From Neodontobutis hainanensis (Eukaryota; Chordata; Actinopteri; Gobiiformes; Odontobutidae), in NCBI GenBank assembly GCA_024349245.1, contig JALDNG010000006.1:3027501-3091500 (forward strand): DNA of 64,000 nt, written 5' to 3'. Of the stretch, positions 50,001 through 61,700 are shown piece after piece. Both the position numbers and the translations under genes were made by a program. The first letter of the stretch is position 1. Every line of letters starts with the position of its first letter. The notes under the pieces were generated by a model. The model did no database searches. It had not been told where the DNA came from and saw only the letters and a list, made by a program, of their open reading frames with translations.

Positions 50001-53000
50001 CACAACACCTCCTCTGTACAAACCCCAGATTATGGCAGCTTGAGCGTGACACAAAGCCACTTATGTGACAGCCTACACTCCTGAATCACTCCTGGCAACA
50101 GAGCACCTTTTTTGCTAATGCCAAGGCAATTATGTTTTATTTATTTTTTTTTTTTTTGGGATGCTCTTGTCCTATTTGTAGGGAAATTGGTGGATTACTC
50201 AAAGACCCCGTTGGTTTGCGGCAGATGTGGTTACTTTACAGTACTATCTTTTGTTGCCACATTCTGTAATTGTTGCACATCCCTCAACTGCTCATGAGGC
50301 CTACCACTCTTTGTGCGGCGGTTGGACTTTTGGAGAAGTCAAGGCTGAAGATAGCTCTGTGTGTCACATGATGAGTCTTTTGCAATTCTTTGCACAGACC
50401 TGGACAATAACGCTGTGGCCATTACACACTGGCATAAATGCATGAGCACACACAAAATGCAATGACCATACAAACATGTGAATGTGACAAATATTCAACA
50501 TCATTGTACGACTAAAGCTGGCATCTCTAACACACCATTTAGCCTCTTATTACTAATAGTATTATTAATGGTAATTTTTTGGAGAGAGTTTTATGTTTGA
50601 TTATTTTGGGCTTCATAAAAGTCACTGGGCTGTGCGTGACTGTGGGACATTTGGTGCCAAAGTGAGTGGTTGTAATTTGTGGCCTTGCCATGCCCTTCCA
50701 TGGTAAACACTGACTAAGAGCTCAGGAATCTTAAGAGCTATAAAATAATTACAGGTTACTCCCATAATGCCCAGTGTGTGTTGATCCTTAACTTTGCCCT
50801 ATCTTTTTTAAACAGTCTTAGTGACCATCATTTAATATTAAATAACATAGAATGTACAGTTGTGTTCATAAGTTTACATACACTGGCAGAATTTGTAACT
50901 TTTTTGCCATTTTTCAGAGAATATGAATGATGGCACAAAAACTTTTTTCACTCATAGTTAGCGGTTGGATGAAACCATTTATTGTCAAACAACGGTGTTT
51001 ACTCTTTCTCTCTTATGACCAAATCATAATGACAACAGAAACTACCCAAATGACCCTGATCAAAATTTACATACTTTAATACCATGTAATGCCAACCTTT
51101 AATCAATGATTGCTTGAAGTCATTTTCTCAGATGGTAAAGCTACCCATTATTCTTGGCAAAAAGTCTAGTTCCTCTAGTTCCTGTTAATTCTTGGTCTGT
51201 CTTGCATGAAGTGCACGTTTGAGATCTCCCCAAAGTGGCTCAATGATATTGAGGTCAAGAGACTGAGATGGCCAGTCCAGAACCTTCACTTTATGCTGCT
51301 GTAGCCAATGAACTGTTGACTTGGCATTGTGTGTTGGATCGTTGTCATGTTGGAACATCCAAGTACGTCCCATGTGCAGCTTGCGGACTGATGAGTGCAA
51401 ATTTTACTCCCGTATTTTCTGATAACATGCGGCATTCATCTTGCCATCAATTTTGACCATCTTGCCATCAATTTTGCCATCAATTTTGACTTGTGCCTTT
51501 GTAGCTCACACATCCACATTTTGACATCTATGTCTATAGTCTATGAAGGTTCTCAGTCATCCAGGACATCTTGAAGAAAATGTTTAAGTAAAAGAATCAG
51601 TTTTTACTTACTATCCAGACCTCTACAGGTCTCTAATTCCAAGAGACTTTATCAATCAACTTTATCTCATAATTGATATAGTCTCTTGGAATTAGAGACG
51701 AAACGTCTTATGTCTAGAGATGTCAAAACTTGACAGTAGTAAAAAATATAAGCATATTAAAATACTTTCATTTAGTCTTTGCAATCAATGGCATATCCAT
51801 ATAGCACTAAGACATGGCATTTAGTAGGAAAGCAAGTTGCCCAAAAGACATTGTCAAGTAATTGCCAGTTTGGGCTTCACTAATGCAGTGTACGACTGAA
51901 ATCTGAAAAGGCCAGCCAATGCTTCCACGCAGATAAACAATTATGTGGCTTTTAAATGGTGGATGTATTATAACTCAGAATGCTTTTGAAGATGAATTTA
52001 AATGTCAGGAGTAACAGCACAAAAAACGGAAATTAGAAGTGAGAGAACAGAACATGTATATTTAATAGTAAGATAAGGATTGTTCATTATTTACTGTGTT
52101 TTCTTTAACAACTCAGTAATTTGCATTTCTTATAACAATAGGCCTAAACTATACCAAATAAAGATTATATCTGCTTATTGCTTTGTGTCCAATAGGAGGA
52201 AACGCTGTCCACCACTCTAATTGCTGACTCTGCAAACTAAAACTCCTCTGTTGCAAGAGACTCATTGCAGTTGCAAAATAGTTGAATTGGTACTTTGTGG
52301 GTTATTATCTAACGTAAATGTTTCGTCACTTCTATTGTGCTTAATATGCCGTTAAAGACAGAATATCTATGCGTCATCAAAGCCCGAAATGCTAAATTAT
52401 GCTATTATAATGAAAAATTTAAATGATGACTTTAGATAAATTTAGTATGCGCTTGTCAGCCTGACATTTGGAGGACCACAACTCCAAAAACAACCCATTT
52501 GATTTCTCTCGTTCATAAACTCTATAAATTGAAGACCCCTGCTGTTATTATTGCCAGGTGTTCCAACATCTGGAGTGCCTTGTGAGAAAGCATCATACAA
52601 CTAGAAAGTTAAAAGGCTGTCTGGATGAACTTTTGTTAATGGTAGCATGGCTTTCATCTCAGTCTTGCTTTAGACTGCCACGAACTGTACAACACAACCT
52701 CCATAATGGTAAAATCAAAGGACAGCTGTATACTGCCGTGTAAACAAGTGTCTTTGAGGATAATTGACAGGACAATTTTTATTATTATTGTTGCGTGCAA
52801 CCAATGTCTTAGGCGTCCCTGGAGAAGCACCTGCTCTGAAAAGGTTTGATTCTTGGTGTGTGTGTATCTACATACAGTACATACTTGTATGCTTTTGCTC
52901 ACACCAAATGCAAAAAGCCTACAAACAGAACATGACATTCTGTCCCACCCTAAATGTCTACAAAGTGACAAAACCCACTTTAGGAATGACTTGCTTTATA

Positions 53001-55470
53001 CTAAGATTGACCCATCATCGCAGGAAAACTGGTGAGGCGATGCTCTACTTCTAAACAAAATGCCACTTGAGATCCATTAAAATCATTGTTCAGCCATTTG
53101 ATAAACAGTCTTTTGCTGAACTTATCATCCTTGTAGTTCTTTACAGTGTACAGCTAATGTTACGTTCTGCCCAGACAGGATGCACTGTATTCTGAGTTAA
53201 ATTGATTCAACAAACTTCTACTGCTCCAGTCGATGCACAGAAATACTGTCTGCAAAGAAATGCAGTGCACAATGCACAAAAACTGACTTGAGATGGCATT
53301 CACACTGACACAACTAATTGCATGACAACTGTCGAAGTAAAAATCTGGGTCATTGGTTTGGCATGCCATGCAGTAGAGTGTTCTCAGAGTCCAGCCTATA
53401 TGCTGCATAATCTTGTTCCTCTATGATGCGGAGGTGGACAAGGTGTAGGCTGATGTTCATTACTTTATTCTCTTTTGAGCCAACTGTCTTCCTCAGTCCT
53501 CAGCGCTCCCATGGTGATACTATGTATACCCCGGCTGCCAAATACAGCACAATACTGTGAGGTTTTGTGTGTCTATGGGCATCTGAAGCTTAGCGTATGA
53601 TATTATCAGTGTGACAGGAAAGTACGTCCAATTCCCACATTTCTTCTCTTATAAAAATCACTAAATATTACAGGGACGACACTGTGTCACTGGCTATGCA
53701 GCTGCCACCACCCACTAGTTAAAGGTGTCAGTGTGTCTGCCCCGATTCAGCATAGAATTCCCCAGGTCTTCAACAAATGACATGCTAGTTTAAAAAAATA
53801 AATAAAAACACACCAATAAAGCTTCCCTCAGGGTTGAGTTTAGAAACTTTCCTGCCTTGAGATATGCAAAAGAAAATCTCTTCACGAGCAGCAACACAAC
53901 TCTCAAATGCAAGTTTGACTTTGGATAAGTCCAGCAGAGAGTGGAGTCTGAGTACTGCACGTCTAGGAGACATGAGGACAAAGGCTGATGTGAGACTGAT
54001 GATGGGTGCTGTTTCCCTTATGTTTACCATCATATTTCTCTTTAACAAACAGACCCAGGCTGGAAAAGGCCAGAGAGCTACGGCCCGCAGCGCGCTGAAA
54101 GGGGCTGAGCGACACAGTGCAAAGAGAACTGGAGAGAGTGAGAGAGTGGTGAAGGCAATTACTAATGCGACAGAGAGACGCAGACAGAGAGGGAGCGAGG
54201 GCGAGTTAAGCTGCCTGCAGACACCACGCGGCTCAGAGCAGATCGAGAGTGACGGCTTGCTGATTAGTCAACTCACAGCCCCCAAGACTGTGGCCTGCAC
54301 ATTAAAAAAAAAATCTACTAATATCAACTACACATATGCCAATATCCTTGTTACAATTAAAACACAATATGTCAAAGGTAAAAAGTATAAAAATGAAGAA
54401 TAATGACCATAATGACAACAAAAATGTCTGGTTACTACAAATACCTTAAGAAGATAGACAGGAATGTTGCTGAAGTCCACAGGAAGTTTTAGAAGAAATC
54501 GGGCTGAAAATTCTCCAGTCTGAACAGAAAAGCAAAATGCATAGCCTACAATTAAAATATGATATGATTCAACCATTCAGTTAAAGTAAACAAAGAGGTT
54601 AGACAAAAGGCATTATTCTATTTAGCATACCCACTTCCTCACATCTCTGTCAAATAATTGTCCATCAAATAATTTGGTTTAATATATATTAAGAATAATA
54701 AAAAAGGTAAAAAGAGGTATCTTATTTACTCGTCTGTTTTAGTCTATGCTTCATACTAAGAAGCAGCTTTGGTTTAAAACTGCCAGTGTCACCCCCTGAC
54801 AACATGCCCCTCAGATTACTATAGTCCACACTGTGTCTCTTGGAATAAGTGTAAAATCCTCCAAAACATAACATAAGAAATAAGATAGAAATAATGCACA
54901 ATATGACACATACTTCAAGCAGCTCACTTGCTCAGTAGGATTGTGGTGTGGTAATAAGCAAGTTAAAAAAACACTTCTCAGTTGCAAAATTTTACAAGGA
55001 AATATCACAATACTTGCTGAAGTGCTGAGCTTTTCTTAACTCCAACCTCAACATCTTGTCCTTTTTTTTTAAAACCACAGTGGCCAGTTGTTGCACTGCA
55101 ACATTATTTAGCACTAGCATTATATTAGCTCACATTTTTTGTGACACAGTGGTTAACATGAGTAATATGGGATCCAAAAAAAAAAGACATTGTTTTGCAC
55201 TCCTGTATTTTTCTGTATCTCTAGTTCCAAATTAACATGTATATGGTCACATGTGAAGTGCATGTTACCACACACCCAGCTGTTCTTGCGTCCAGTGTAA
55301 ATCTCCATGTTGCGGCCATAGTTGGGGTCCTCCAGCAGGCTGTCGTACTCGAAGAGCAGCCTGGAGCTCTCGTGTAGACGCTGGCACTGGTAGTGATGGT
55401 ACTGCTGGATCAGCTCCTTCACCAGCTGGAGCAAACATTCTGGGTTCTCAGCATCCCACTGGACCAAGTG
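25976..55470 (-). CDS. babam2: BABAM2/BRE, BRISC and BRCA1-A complex subunit, last eight coding exons (5' part outside window)
   Basis: Scaffold subunit of two deubiquitinase assemblies: nuclear BRCA1-A (DNA double-strand-break response, K63-ubiquitin removal with BRCC36) and cytoplasmic BRISC. It contains UEV-like folds and binds BABAM1/MERIT40. Coding exons on the minus strand: 55276-55470, 54445-54519, 39672-39781, 30892-30991, 27120-27190, 26952-27034, 26719-26872, 25976-26039. All introns are GT-AG and phases join correctly through split codons (His, Thr, Val, Lys). Together they encode 283 residues, matching human residues about 101-383 to the final NGKL with no gap. Landmarks: [83 protein letters not shown]. 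Intron sizes from the 5' side: 756, 14,663, 8,680, 3,701, 85, 79 and 679 bases. No exon for residues 1-100 is found in 55.5-64 kb. It lies upstream of and in the same direction as fosl2, as in human. Confidence 0.97.
26719..26872 (-). CDS. babam2: babam2 coding exon (50 codons)
   Basis: [20 protein letters not shown] then [20 protein letters not shown] and [10 protein letters not shown]. This is the second UEV-like domain's most conserved block. Acceptor TTTGTAG, donor AA then GTAAGT. Confidence 0.97.
26952..27034 (-). CDS. babam2: babam2 coding exon (27 codons)
   Basis: [20 protein letters not shown] then DFCFLVH, plus the first base of Val. The flanking introns are only 85 and 79 bases. 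Acceptor TTGCAG, donor CG then GTAAGA. Confidence 0.97.
27120..27190 (-). CDS. babam2: babam2 coding exon (23 codons plus 2 bases)
   Basis: [20 protein letters not shown] then HFG and two bases of Thr, identical to human over the readable part. Acceptor GTGCAG, donor AC then GTAAGT. Confidence 0.97.
27191..30891 (-). other. babam2 intron, 3.7 kb
   Basis: No exon, transposon frame or RNA gene recognised within it. Short open frames on both strands appear incidental. Confidence 0.6.
30892..30991 (-). CDS. babam2: babam2 coding exon (33 codons)
   Basis: Completes the His codon with T, then [20 protein letters not shown] and [13 protein letters not shown], almost identical to human. Acceptor CCATCAG, donor AAG then GTATTT. 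Confidence 0.97.
33842..33875 (-). repeat. possible decayed hammerhead-like motif of a fish retroelement
   Basis: The minus strand reads CTGAGAA, a 5-pair stem (GCTGC with GCAGT) around a 9-base loop, then CAAAAC. This resembles the CUGANGA / stem II / GAAAC core of hammerhead ribozymes with two core substitutions, so it would be inactive. The assignment rests on motif shape only. Confidence 0.2.
36105..36440 (+). repeat. purine-rich, strand-asymmetric tract
   Basis: The plus strand is dominated by GA-rich sequence in two blocks (about 36105-36220 and 36340-36440) with few pyrimidines. The minus strand reads as a broken polypyrimidine tract. It lies inside a babam2 intron. Confidence 0.6.
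39672..39781 (-). CDS. babam2: babam2 coding exon (36 codons plus 2 bases)
   Basis: [20 protein letters not shown] then [16 protein letters not shown], ending in the first two bases of a His codon. The human equivalents are DVNEDPGEDV and SPRIEH. Acceptor TTTTTCAG, donor CA then GTAAGT. Confidence 0.96.
41449..41487 (+). repeat. (TAA)n microsatellite
   Basis: About 13 units of TAA/ATA with interruptions, in a babam2 intron. Confidence 0.85.
45047..45073 (+). other. G-quadruplex candidate
   Basis: Five G-runs of 3-5 bases with loops of one or two T: runs at 45047-45049, 45051-45054, 45057-45061, 45063-45066 and 45069-45073. It is on the strand opposite to babam2 transcription, so the transcript itself is C-rich here. 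Folding potential is inferred from the loop pattern. Confidence 0.6.
50857..51518 (-). mobile_element. truncated Tc1-like transposon
   Basis: Starts after a TA (50855-50856) with a Tc1-type terminal sequence (CAGTTGTGTTCATAAGTTTA, then CATACACTGGCAG) and continues through typical flanking sequence into a minus-strand transposase fragment. The opposite inverted repeat is absent: similarity stops at about 51518, next to unrelated repeat sequence. A local triplication of a CCATCAATTTTGAC-type unit lies at 51437-51490. Confidence 0.85.
51185..51400 (-). pseudogene. Tc1 transposase C-terminal fragment
   Basis: Reads [20 protein letters not shown], then [18 protein letters not shown] and [11 protein letters not shown]. 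This is the end of a DDE transposase carrying the second Asp (HDND) and the final acidic residue (IIEPLW). The N-terminal paired-like DNA-binding region and the first Asp are not present in frame, so it cannot act. Confidence 0.85.
51534..51720 (+). repeat. retroelement-like fragment with inverted hairpin
   Basis: Contains AAGGTTCTCAGTCATCCAGG, a motif I associate with abundant fish repeats. It is followed by the inverted repeat described separately, and ends GAGACGAAACGTCTTA. The family (possibly Penelope-like) is a guess from memory. Confidence 0.4.
51629..51699. repeat. 28-bp near-perfect inverted repeat
   Basis: Left arm 51629-51656 and right arm 51672-51699 are reverse complements with one mismatch; the outer 19 bases are perfect. 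The loop is 15 bases. Each arm itself contains a 6-pair hairpin (GTCTCT with AGAGAC around TGGAATT), so two identical small hairpins face each other in opposite orientation. Confidence 0.9.
54445..54519 (-). CDS. babam2: babam2 coding exon (25 codons)
   Basis: [20 protein letters not shown] then VYLLK, differing from human only by Val for Thr before YLLK. Acceptor TTCAG, donor AAG then GTATTT. It is followed by the largest intron of the window, 14.7 kb. Confidence 0.97.
55276..55470 (-). CDS. babam2: babam2 coding exon (about residues 101-165)
   Basis: 65 codons from [14 protein letters not shown] to [11 protein letters not shown], phase 0 on both sides. Acceptor TTCACAG, donor TGG then GTGTGT. 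It covers the end of the first UEV-like domain. Confidence 0.96.
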
Positions 55471-57717
55471 CTGTGAACGACAGCAGACAGCAGGCATAAG
55501 GACAGGCATAAGACTGCTATGTTAGAATTCAACATGTTATTAGATCATTATTATTATTACTACATTGAGCAAACTATCCAAGTCGACAAGCTTTCATTTT
55601 TTTTGGCTATTATTTTTGTGGCAGACTGGTGGGATAATGATTCAAGGCACAAGGATTTTCGTTAAAAGGTGTAAGTAAGTACAAGAGTTGATGAAATTAA
55701 CACTTTAATGCAGAACACAATATAATACATCGTAGAAGCACTTATTTCCCATATGTGTGCTGTTAGCGGGAGTAAAGCCATAAAGATGAGGAACATCAAG
55801 GGACAGAAATACACTTGTGATTTGAAAAATGTCACATTAACAGCATAATCCTGACAAATGGAACATCCCATGACAATACAAGATCAGAGGGAGAGGCTGA
55901 GCTAAAGGATGTCCTGTTTCCATACAGTGATTTAGCATGTGATGGAAAAGTAAAGCAACAGCGCTGACCCTTGCCACAATACTGAGTTATATAGCTATGA
56001 GATTATTTACTACAGAGTGACTTTAAACAAATCGTGTGCACCTTAATGCATCTCTGATTGGTGTTAGTATTGCTGGTGCCTCTTTTAGTCTTTGAACAGT
56101 TACCAATACGGTCAGTCTAACTGGTGCATAGACTCTCCCTCCATTTAATCTCCCTCTAAGTATGTCAAATCCCACTCCACCCACTGACCAAGGCCACATA
56201 AGCAAATAAACATGAGGCAATGATACCATATATGATCCTTTGCCAAAAAATCCAACAAGGAAACCTTCCCACTGATGCAGACAAAACAACTTCACTGTGC
56301 AGACTCACTGGAAAGAGTCGATAGACACGCAACATTAAAAAAAAAAAAAAAAAAACTTAAAAAACAAACAAACCCTGAACTGTTAAGCCACTGAGATGAG
56401 TGAGCACAGTAAATTGAAGGACAACTGACTCCCTATTTTAAATGTATAAACAGATTAGAATGAATGAAAGACATAATAAGTGGCTGTAATCTGGTGAAAT
56501 GCCAGTATCTGAAGAAGAAGTAAAGATAGTGATTTCCAGCTCATTTTGAAAATCAATTCTTCTGTCAGGCTCAAACTTTGACTGAATAAACAATGCAAGC
56601 TGTTGCATTGTTGCATAGCAAGAAGCTATGCAACATTATGACATAACTGGCATGCCAAAGTGAAAGTGCAACTTGTGGCAATTGTTGTGTTGCCCTGTCT
56701 CAGTCTGTCAATTAAATTAAGTTACTGCCTACTGAAGGAGCTGACATTTTTGTGCATTAAATAGGAGGTTGGTTCAGAGGTTCTTCAACTGTTGTAACCA
56801 TTAATCCTCATGGCATTAAGGTATCAAAAGCAGAGTTAGCTTGTCTTAATGTCTGTCTCTTTTCTAAATGTTTCCATTGTTCCAGAGCGACTCACTCAGC
56901 TCTTGCCATTTGAGAAACACTATGTGTATGTGTGGAGCATTGATGTCGAGGCTAAACTGAGACGTGACCTCATCAAACTCCTCCACCAGTGGTTACCAAC
57001 AACAGCGGGATTCCCGTAACGCGGGCTAACACAAACAAGGATGGGCATTGTCCGAAGCAGCAGTGGTGCCCTCAGGGGCTTTAGGAGTAAGCCGAAACTG
57101 AGTAGAGACAGAGGGAAGTGCTGTGTCAGGACTATGACAGACAATATCAGTGAAACTCCATTGAGGAAGAGGAGGCAGGATGGGAACTGAGAAGAGAACT
57201 GGCAAGTGGGCCAAGGAAAGCACACTGCCATTTTGGTTTCACTGGTAGATAATAATGATAATGACATGCTACGCCCTTAAGACTATTAAGAGGAAAGATT
57301 TTCTACCACCTTTTTAAAATGAGAAAAAGGCGTTTCCTAAAACCACTGCTGGTAAACAAACGCTCAAAGCAGAGCGCAGCAAGAACATGTCCTTTGTAAA
57401 CACTTCTCATTTTCGATAATAGGCCCCCATTTAGTTCGTTTAGCTCATCCATGATTCACAGTACTATTTCACGACAGATCTTTGGCGTCAAGAACTGCCA
57501 CAAATTAAACATATTGTTTCATCATGAAATATTAGTTGCAATATTGCATCATTCCACAGTTCCACAAAAAAGAAAAGTGCAAAGCATGACATGTCATAAG
57601 TATAAATCTCAAATTTCTGTTAAACAACTTAATTAATTTCCTATGTCCTCTCCAATGTAGTGTATGAGATCCCATTACGCAGAGTGGATACACAGGCAGC
57701 TGTGAAAACTTGACATA

Positions 57718-58766
57718 GAGTGGCAAGAAAAAGTATGTTGAGGACCTTCTGAAATTTCATAGTTTTCTGAATAAATTTGTGTCTTAAAATGTGCACTGAA
57801 GTTCATCTACGTCAAGGGTATATCTGGTCTTTCATGTCTTTATTGAACACACTCATTCAACATTCAAAATAGCAGTGGAAAAAGTAAGTGAACCCTTAGA
57901 ATTGGGTGACCCCCCTTGGCAGACCTGCACATCGTTGATGAGGAATTTTTGCTAATTCGTCCTGGCAGAATGGCATTGGCTCTGTCATATTCTTTAGACA
58001 TCTCATGTGTATGGCCCTTTTCAAGTCAATCCATAAATCTTTATTGGGTTGAGGTCTGGGCTCTGACTTGGCCACTCCAAAAGGCGGATTTTGTTTTTCC
58101 TGAAGCCATTCTGTTGTGGACTTGCTCCGGTGTTTTGGATCGTTGTCCTGTTGCATCACCCATCTTCTACACAGTTTCAGCTGACATACAGACATCCTCA
58201 CATTATCCTGAAGAATTGTCTTATATACTAGGGAAGTCATTATCCCCTCAATGATTGCAAGCTGGTAGAGTAACAACAGTCCCCAAGTGTCTCCATTAGT
58301 AGATTGTTGGCATAACTGTAGACTGATAAATTTATAAAGTCTTTGAAATTCCAGCTTTATGTAAAGCAAACATTTTTTATCGTAGCTCCTCTGAAAGCTC
58401 TTTTTGGCGAGACATGGCTCACATAAGCATGTTCTTCTTAAGTTTGAGGGATTTTTATCAGTCGAAGTAGCTGTAGTCCACACCTCGAAATGTAATATTT
58501 AAACAAGACTCCAGGTGTGCTAACACCCGACTCCAATTAGCTTTTTTGAATTCATTAACTCAAGGGTTCACATGCTTTTTCCACAAGCACTATGAAGTTT
58601 TTTGGTTGTTCTCAATAAAGAACAATGAACAAAATCAGAATTGTTTTTGTGTAATTATTTTTAGACACCATATGTTTGTCAATACCCTTGACATAGATGA
58701 AGATCTGATCACATTTTAATTTATTCTGAAAAATATGAAATTCCAAAAGGATTTTTCTTGCCACTG
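57718..58766 (-). mobile_element. Tc1-like transposon with both inverted repeats
   Basis: Flanked by TA at 57716-57717 and 58767-58768. Left end GAGTGGCAAGAAAAAGTATG; right end, reverse-complemented, CAGTGGCAAGAAAAATCC. Similarity between ends extends about 110 bases (both contain TCATCTA then GTCAAGGGTAT). Length is about 1.05 kb against 1.3-1.6 kb for complete relatives. It belongs to a different Tc1 family from the copy at 50.9 kb. Confidence 0.88.
57896..58483 (-). pseudogene. decayed Tc1 transposase
   Basis: Minus-strand frame of about 195 residues. It includes WVMQQDNDPKHRSKSTTEWL (second catalytic Asp in QDND) and the DLKRAIHMRCLKNMTE and KIPHQRCAGL blocks of Tc1 transposases. The third catalytic position, normally in a PIE(N/L)LW motif, reads NKDLW here, so the Glu is replaced or displaced. 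The N-terminal DNA-binding half is missing. It is not expected to be active. Confidence 0.85.
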
Positions 58767-61700
58767 TATTACACAGAAAGTGATATGCATACATTCCATT
58801 TAGGCACATCAATGGCACAATCATTCCTTTACTTTAACACATACTGTATTTGTGTTTCATACATTTATGAGGTAAACAGGATGACTTAAAAATAAATAGT
58901 TTCACCACAAACGTAACAACTATGGCAGCAGTTTGCAAAATGCTATGATGTGAAGTAAAACAAGGCTGTAGCTAATAACAGAAGAGTTCACTCGGTGTCA
59001 TCTCCTGTACTCATTGTGTAATTCAGACTGCGAATTAACAAGGTATTCTTTGGACGCTGCAGCAAAGCTTTGGTCAAACATAGACGGAAAGTGAAAAGCA
59101 CTGAGCCAAAAAGCAATGTCCATGTGTAGTATATATGCATCTTCACTGAATAGATTTTTCATGCTCTGCTGAAGGCTATGTGTGCCAAAACAAATCTTTT
59201 TTTTTTTTTTTTTATGAATAGAATAACCTTGCAGAAAATGTACATATTTGATATATGCAAAGAAATGAAGTCCAAATCTAGGTTGTGGGAGAGCTATATA
59301 GATTTAACTGATGAGCTAAAATTTAAAAATCCAACAACATGTGCTTAAGACCATGTTGTGCATATTACAGCTTTCTTAAGGCTTTCTCAACAGGGGGTAA
59401 ATACCACAGACCTCAACAATGCTCCTTGTGTCAATCTGGGCTTCATAATCCAATTATTTGTCACAACACACAGGCTAAAGCCGCAAGAAATGATTAAACC
59501 CAAACCTGGCTTGGCTTAAAACCTCTTAAAAAATACCTTTCCTTTTTGAAGTATTTAATAGGAATCATTGCAAATTGTATTCTCTTAACATATTAGGATT
59601 TGATAGATGAAAATAGATTGGAATAATTTCTGAGAATATTCAATTGTCTTCACGGCTATAGAGGTACTAAAATGGATTTCATTAAATTTATCATTTTAAA
59701 CATAGAATGGGATGGCAGATCAAACACCTGTTATTTTCAGATGGAGAAGTTTAATATTTTTCCTGCTTATGTTCCTCAAACCACTGAGCCCTCAACATTT
59801 AGTCCGTGGGCTAATAACTGCTAATATTCACCCAATACCTAACTTGACACAACTTGCCAATATCAACAATATTGTCTGGAAAACGAGTCAGTGCAGTCAA
59901 GTGAGCCCTTCTGTCTGTGTTCAATTATGAAAGTGGATGTCTCTCAAGTGAAGCAGGTGGTACTGACCATCTGTGGTTATTATGCTTAAAATATGCTTTA
60001 AACAGCCCCACAGTGAGTAGCTTTTATTTAAATATATTTTAAATATACAGTATCATTAAAATATACAGTTATTGGGTGTGTGTTACAATTAAGACTATTT
60101 AAATGGCTGTTATCATTATATATTTAAATACATACATCATTGTAAACTGACACAGCCATCTTAGAAGACTTTTTGTAAATGTGTTGCAGAGAAGTGAAGT
60201 ACCCCACACAGAGAAGGTGTTTAAGACCCTTTAAGAACAAAATGTACACCTAAATTGGGCATCTTCACAGTGAAAAGACCCAAGTTGACAGAATTATGTC
60301 TTCCTGTGCCATCCGTCTGTACCATCTTCGATCCAATATTTATCTTAGGCCAATGAGAGAGGGACTGGCATCTGAAAACGCAAGATAATTATATAGGCCA
60401 AGAGAAGATATTTGTTTTTACGTCTTAAATGTGATTTTTATAGATGCTGGCAACCTGATCCAATAAATCGCTGTAGACTTGAAAGTGTGAGGCATTAAAA
60501 AACTCCCAAGTATTAAATTAATCTCTGTTAGTCTCTAATTCAAGTGTGGGCTCACACCCTGTTTCGCCCCCGGACAGTGCCAAGTCTAAGATCATGCTAA
60601 ATTGCTCTTGTCATGTGTTTAAGACACTTGGCGCTCTCAGCCCTGTTTTTTCCACCGTAATCTGTATGGTTTGTGTCCAACACAGAGCAACTTGTTGAAA
60701 TAAATAGCACTTTTCCAACTAATAGTAAAAAGGGGTTTAATGAATGACAACGCTTACCACTGCCCTATCTTGGTCTTGGCATATACATGTAATGTTTTGT
60801 CCATCCATCAGCTGGTGTTTGGCATTTGCCAACCCTCACTCTATCAGCCATCTTTGCTACTAAACAATACCACATCTACTAAAAGCATTTGCAGGACTAA
60901 GTGAACACTGCCAATAATAAAGTCTAATAAAAGCTGGAATGCATTATCCCCTAAAGCAGGAAGGAAGCAGGAGCAACCGTTGGTACACTATGCTCAGGTT
61001 GACACGATTTTGTTTTATGGGCCGTCTGAGGTCCATTGTTAGAAAAGTAACAGGGGACGAGCTGCAGCGGTAGATCGGAAGTGCTCACCAAAACTTGGCA
61101 TTCAGGTTCACTAGTGGGTAATGGCAAGTTGGGAAAGTTTCCTCTTCCTCAACGGGAATGGCTTTGACTAGTGGGACACTTTTAGTGGGAGTCGTCCTGA
61201 AAATGCAGACAATGTTGCATTGTGCGTGTCCATGACTCCTCTGAGAAGTCAAAATTCTCTAACAATGAAGGAAAGGAAAGTAAATTATAAACTCAGTATC
61301 AGAGCACTGGATGTCATATTTTTTATAAATTTTATACATTTTTGCAAGTCTCATGTTGTATATGCCACTATAGAAATATATGATCAGACTTAATATCACT
61401 TTATCAATGAGTCTGACAAAATATTCTAAGAACAGGTTTTTCAGACATTATGCCTACCATCTGTCTTTCCTCTTGCTCTGCAGGAACATAGTAGCAGAAA
61501 TAATTAAAAAAAATAAATCATCCATCTAAATGCATAGCTAAATAAGCACTATTCATGGCCCAAAACATAGTCCTGGGAATGTGCTTGTCTTTGCCATTCT
61601 ACAGGTTTAGTCTTACCACACTCTGTTAATTGACAAATGCTGCAAGCTGTTGGCTGCCTTTGAGGGAGAATTGAGCCAACCAAACAGTAAATCTAAACAA

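Larger units (their letters stand above)
39782..54444 (-). other. babam2 intron, 14.7 kb
   Basis: Largest complete intron. It holds an AAT microsatellite, a G-quadruplex candidate, a truncated Tc1 copy and the inverted hairpin at 51.6 kb. No exon is recognised in it. Confidence 0.6.
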
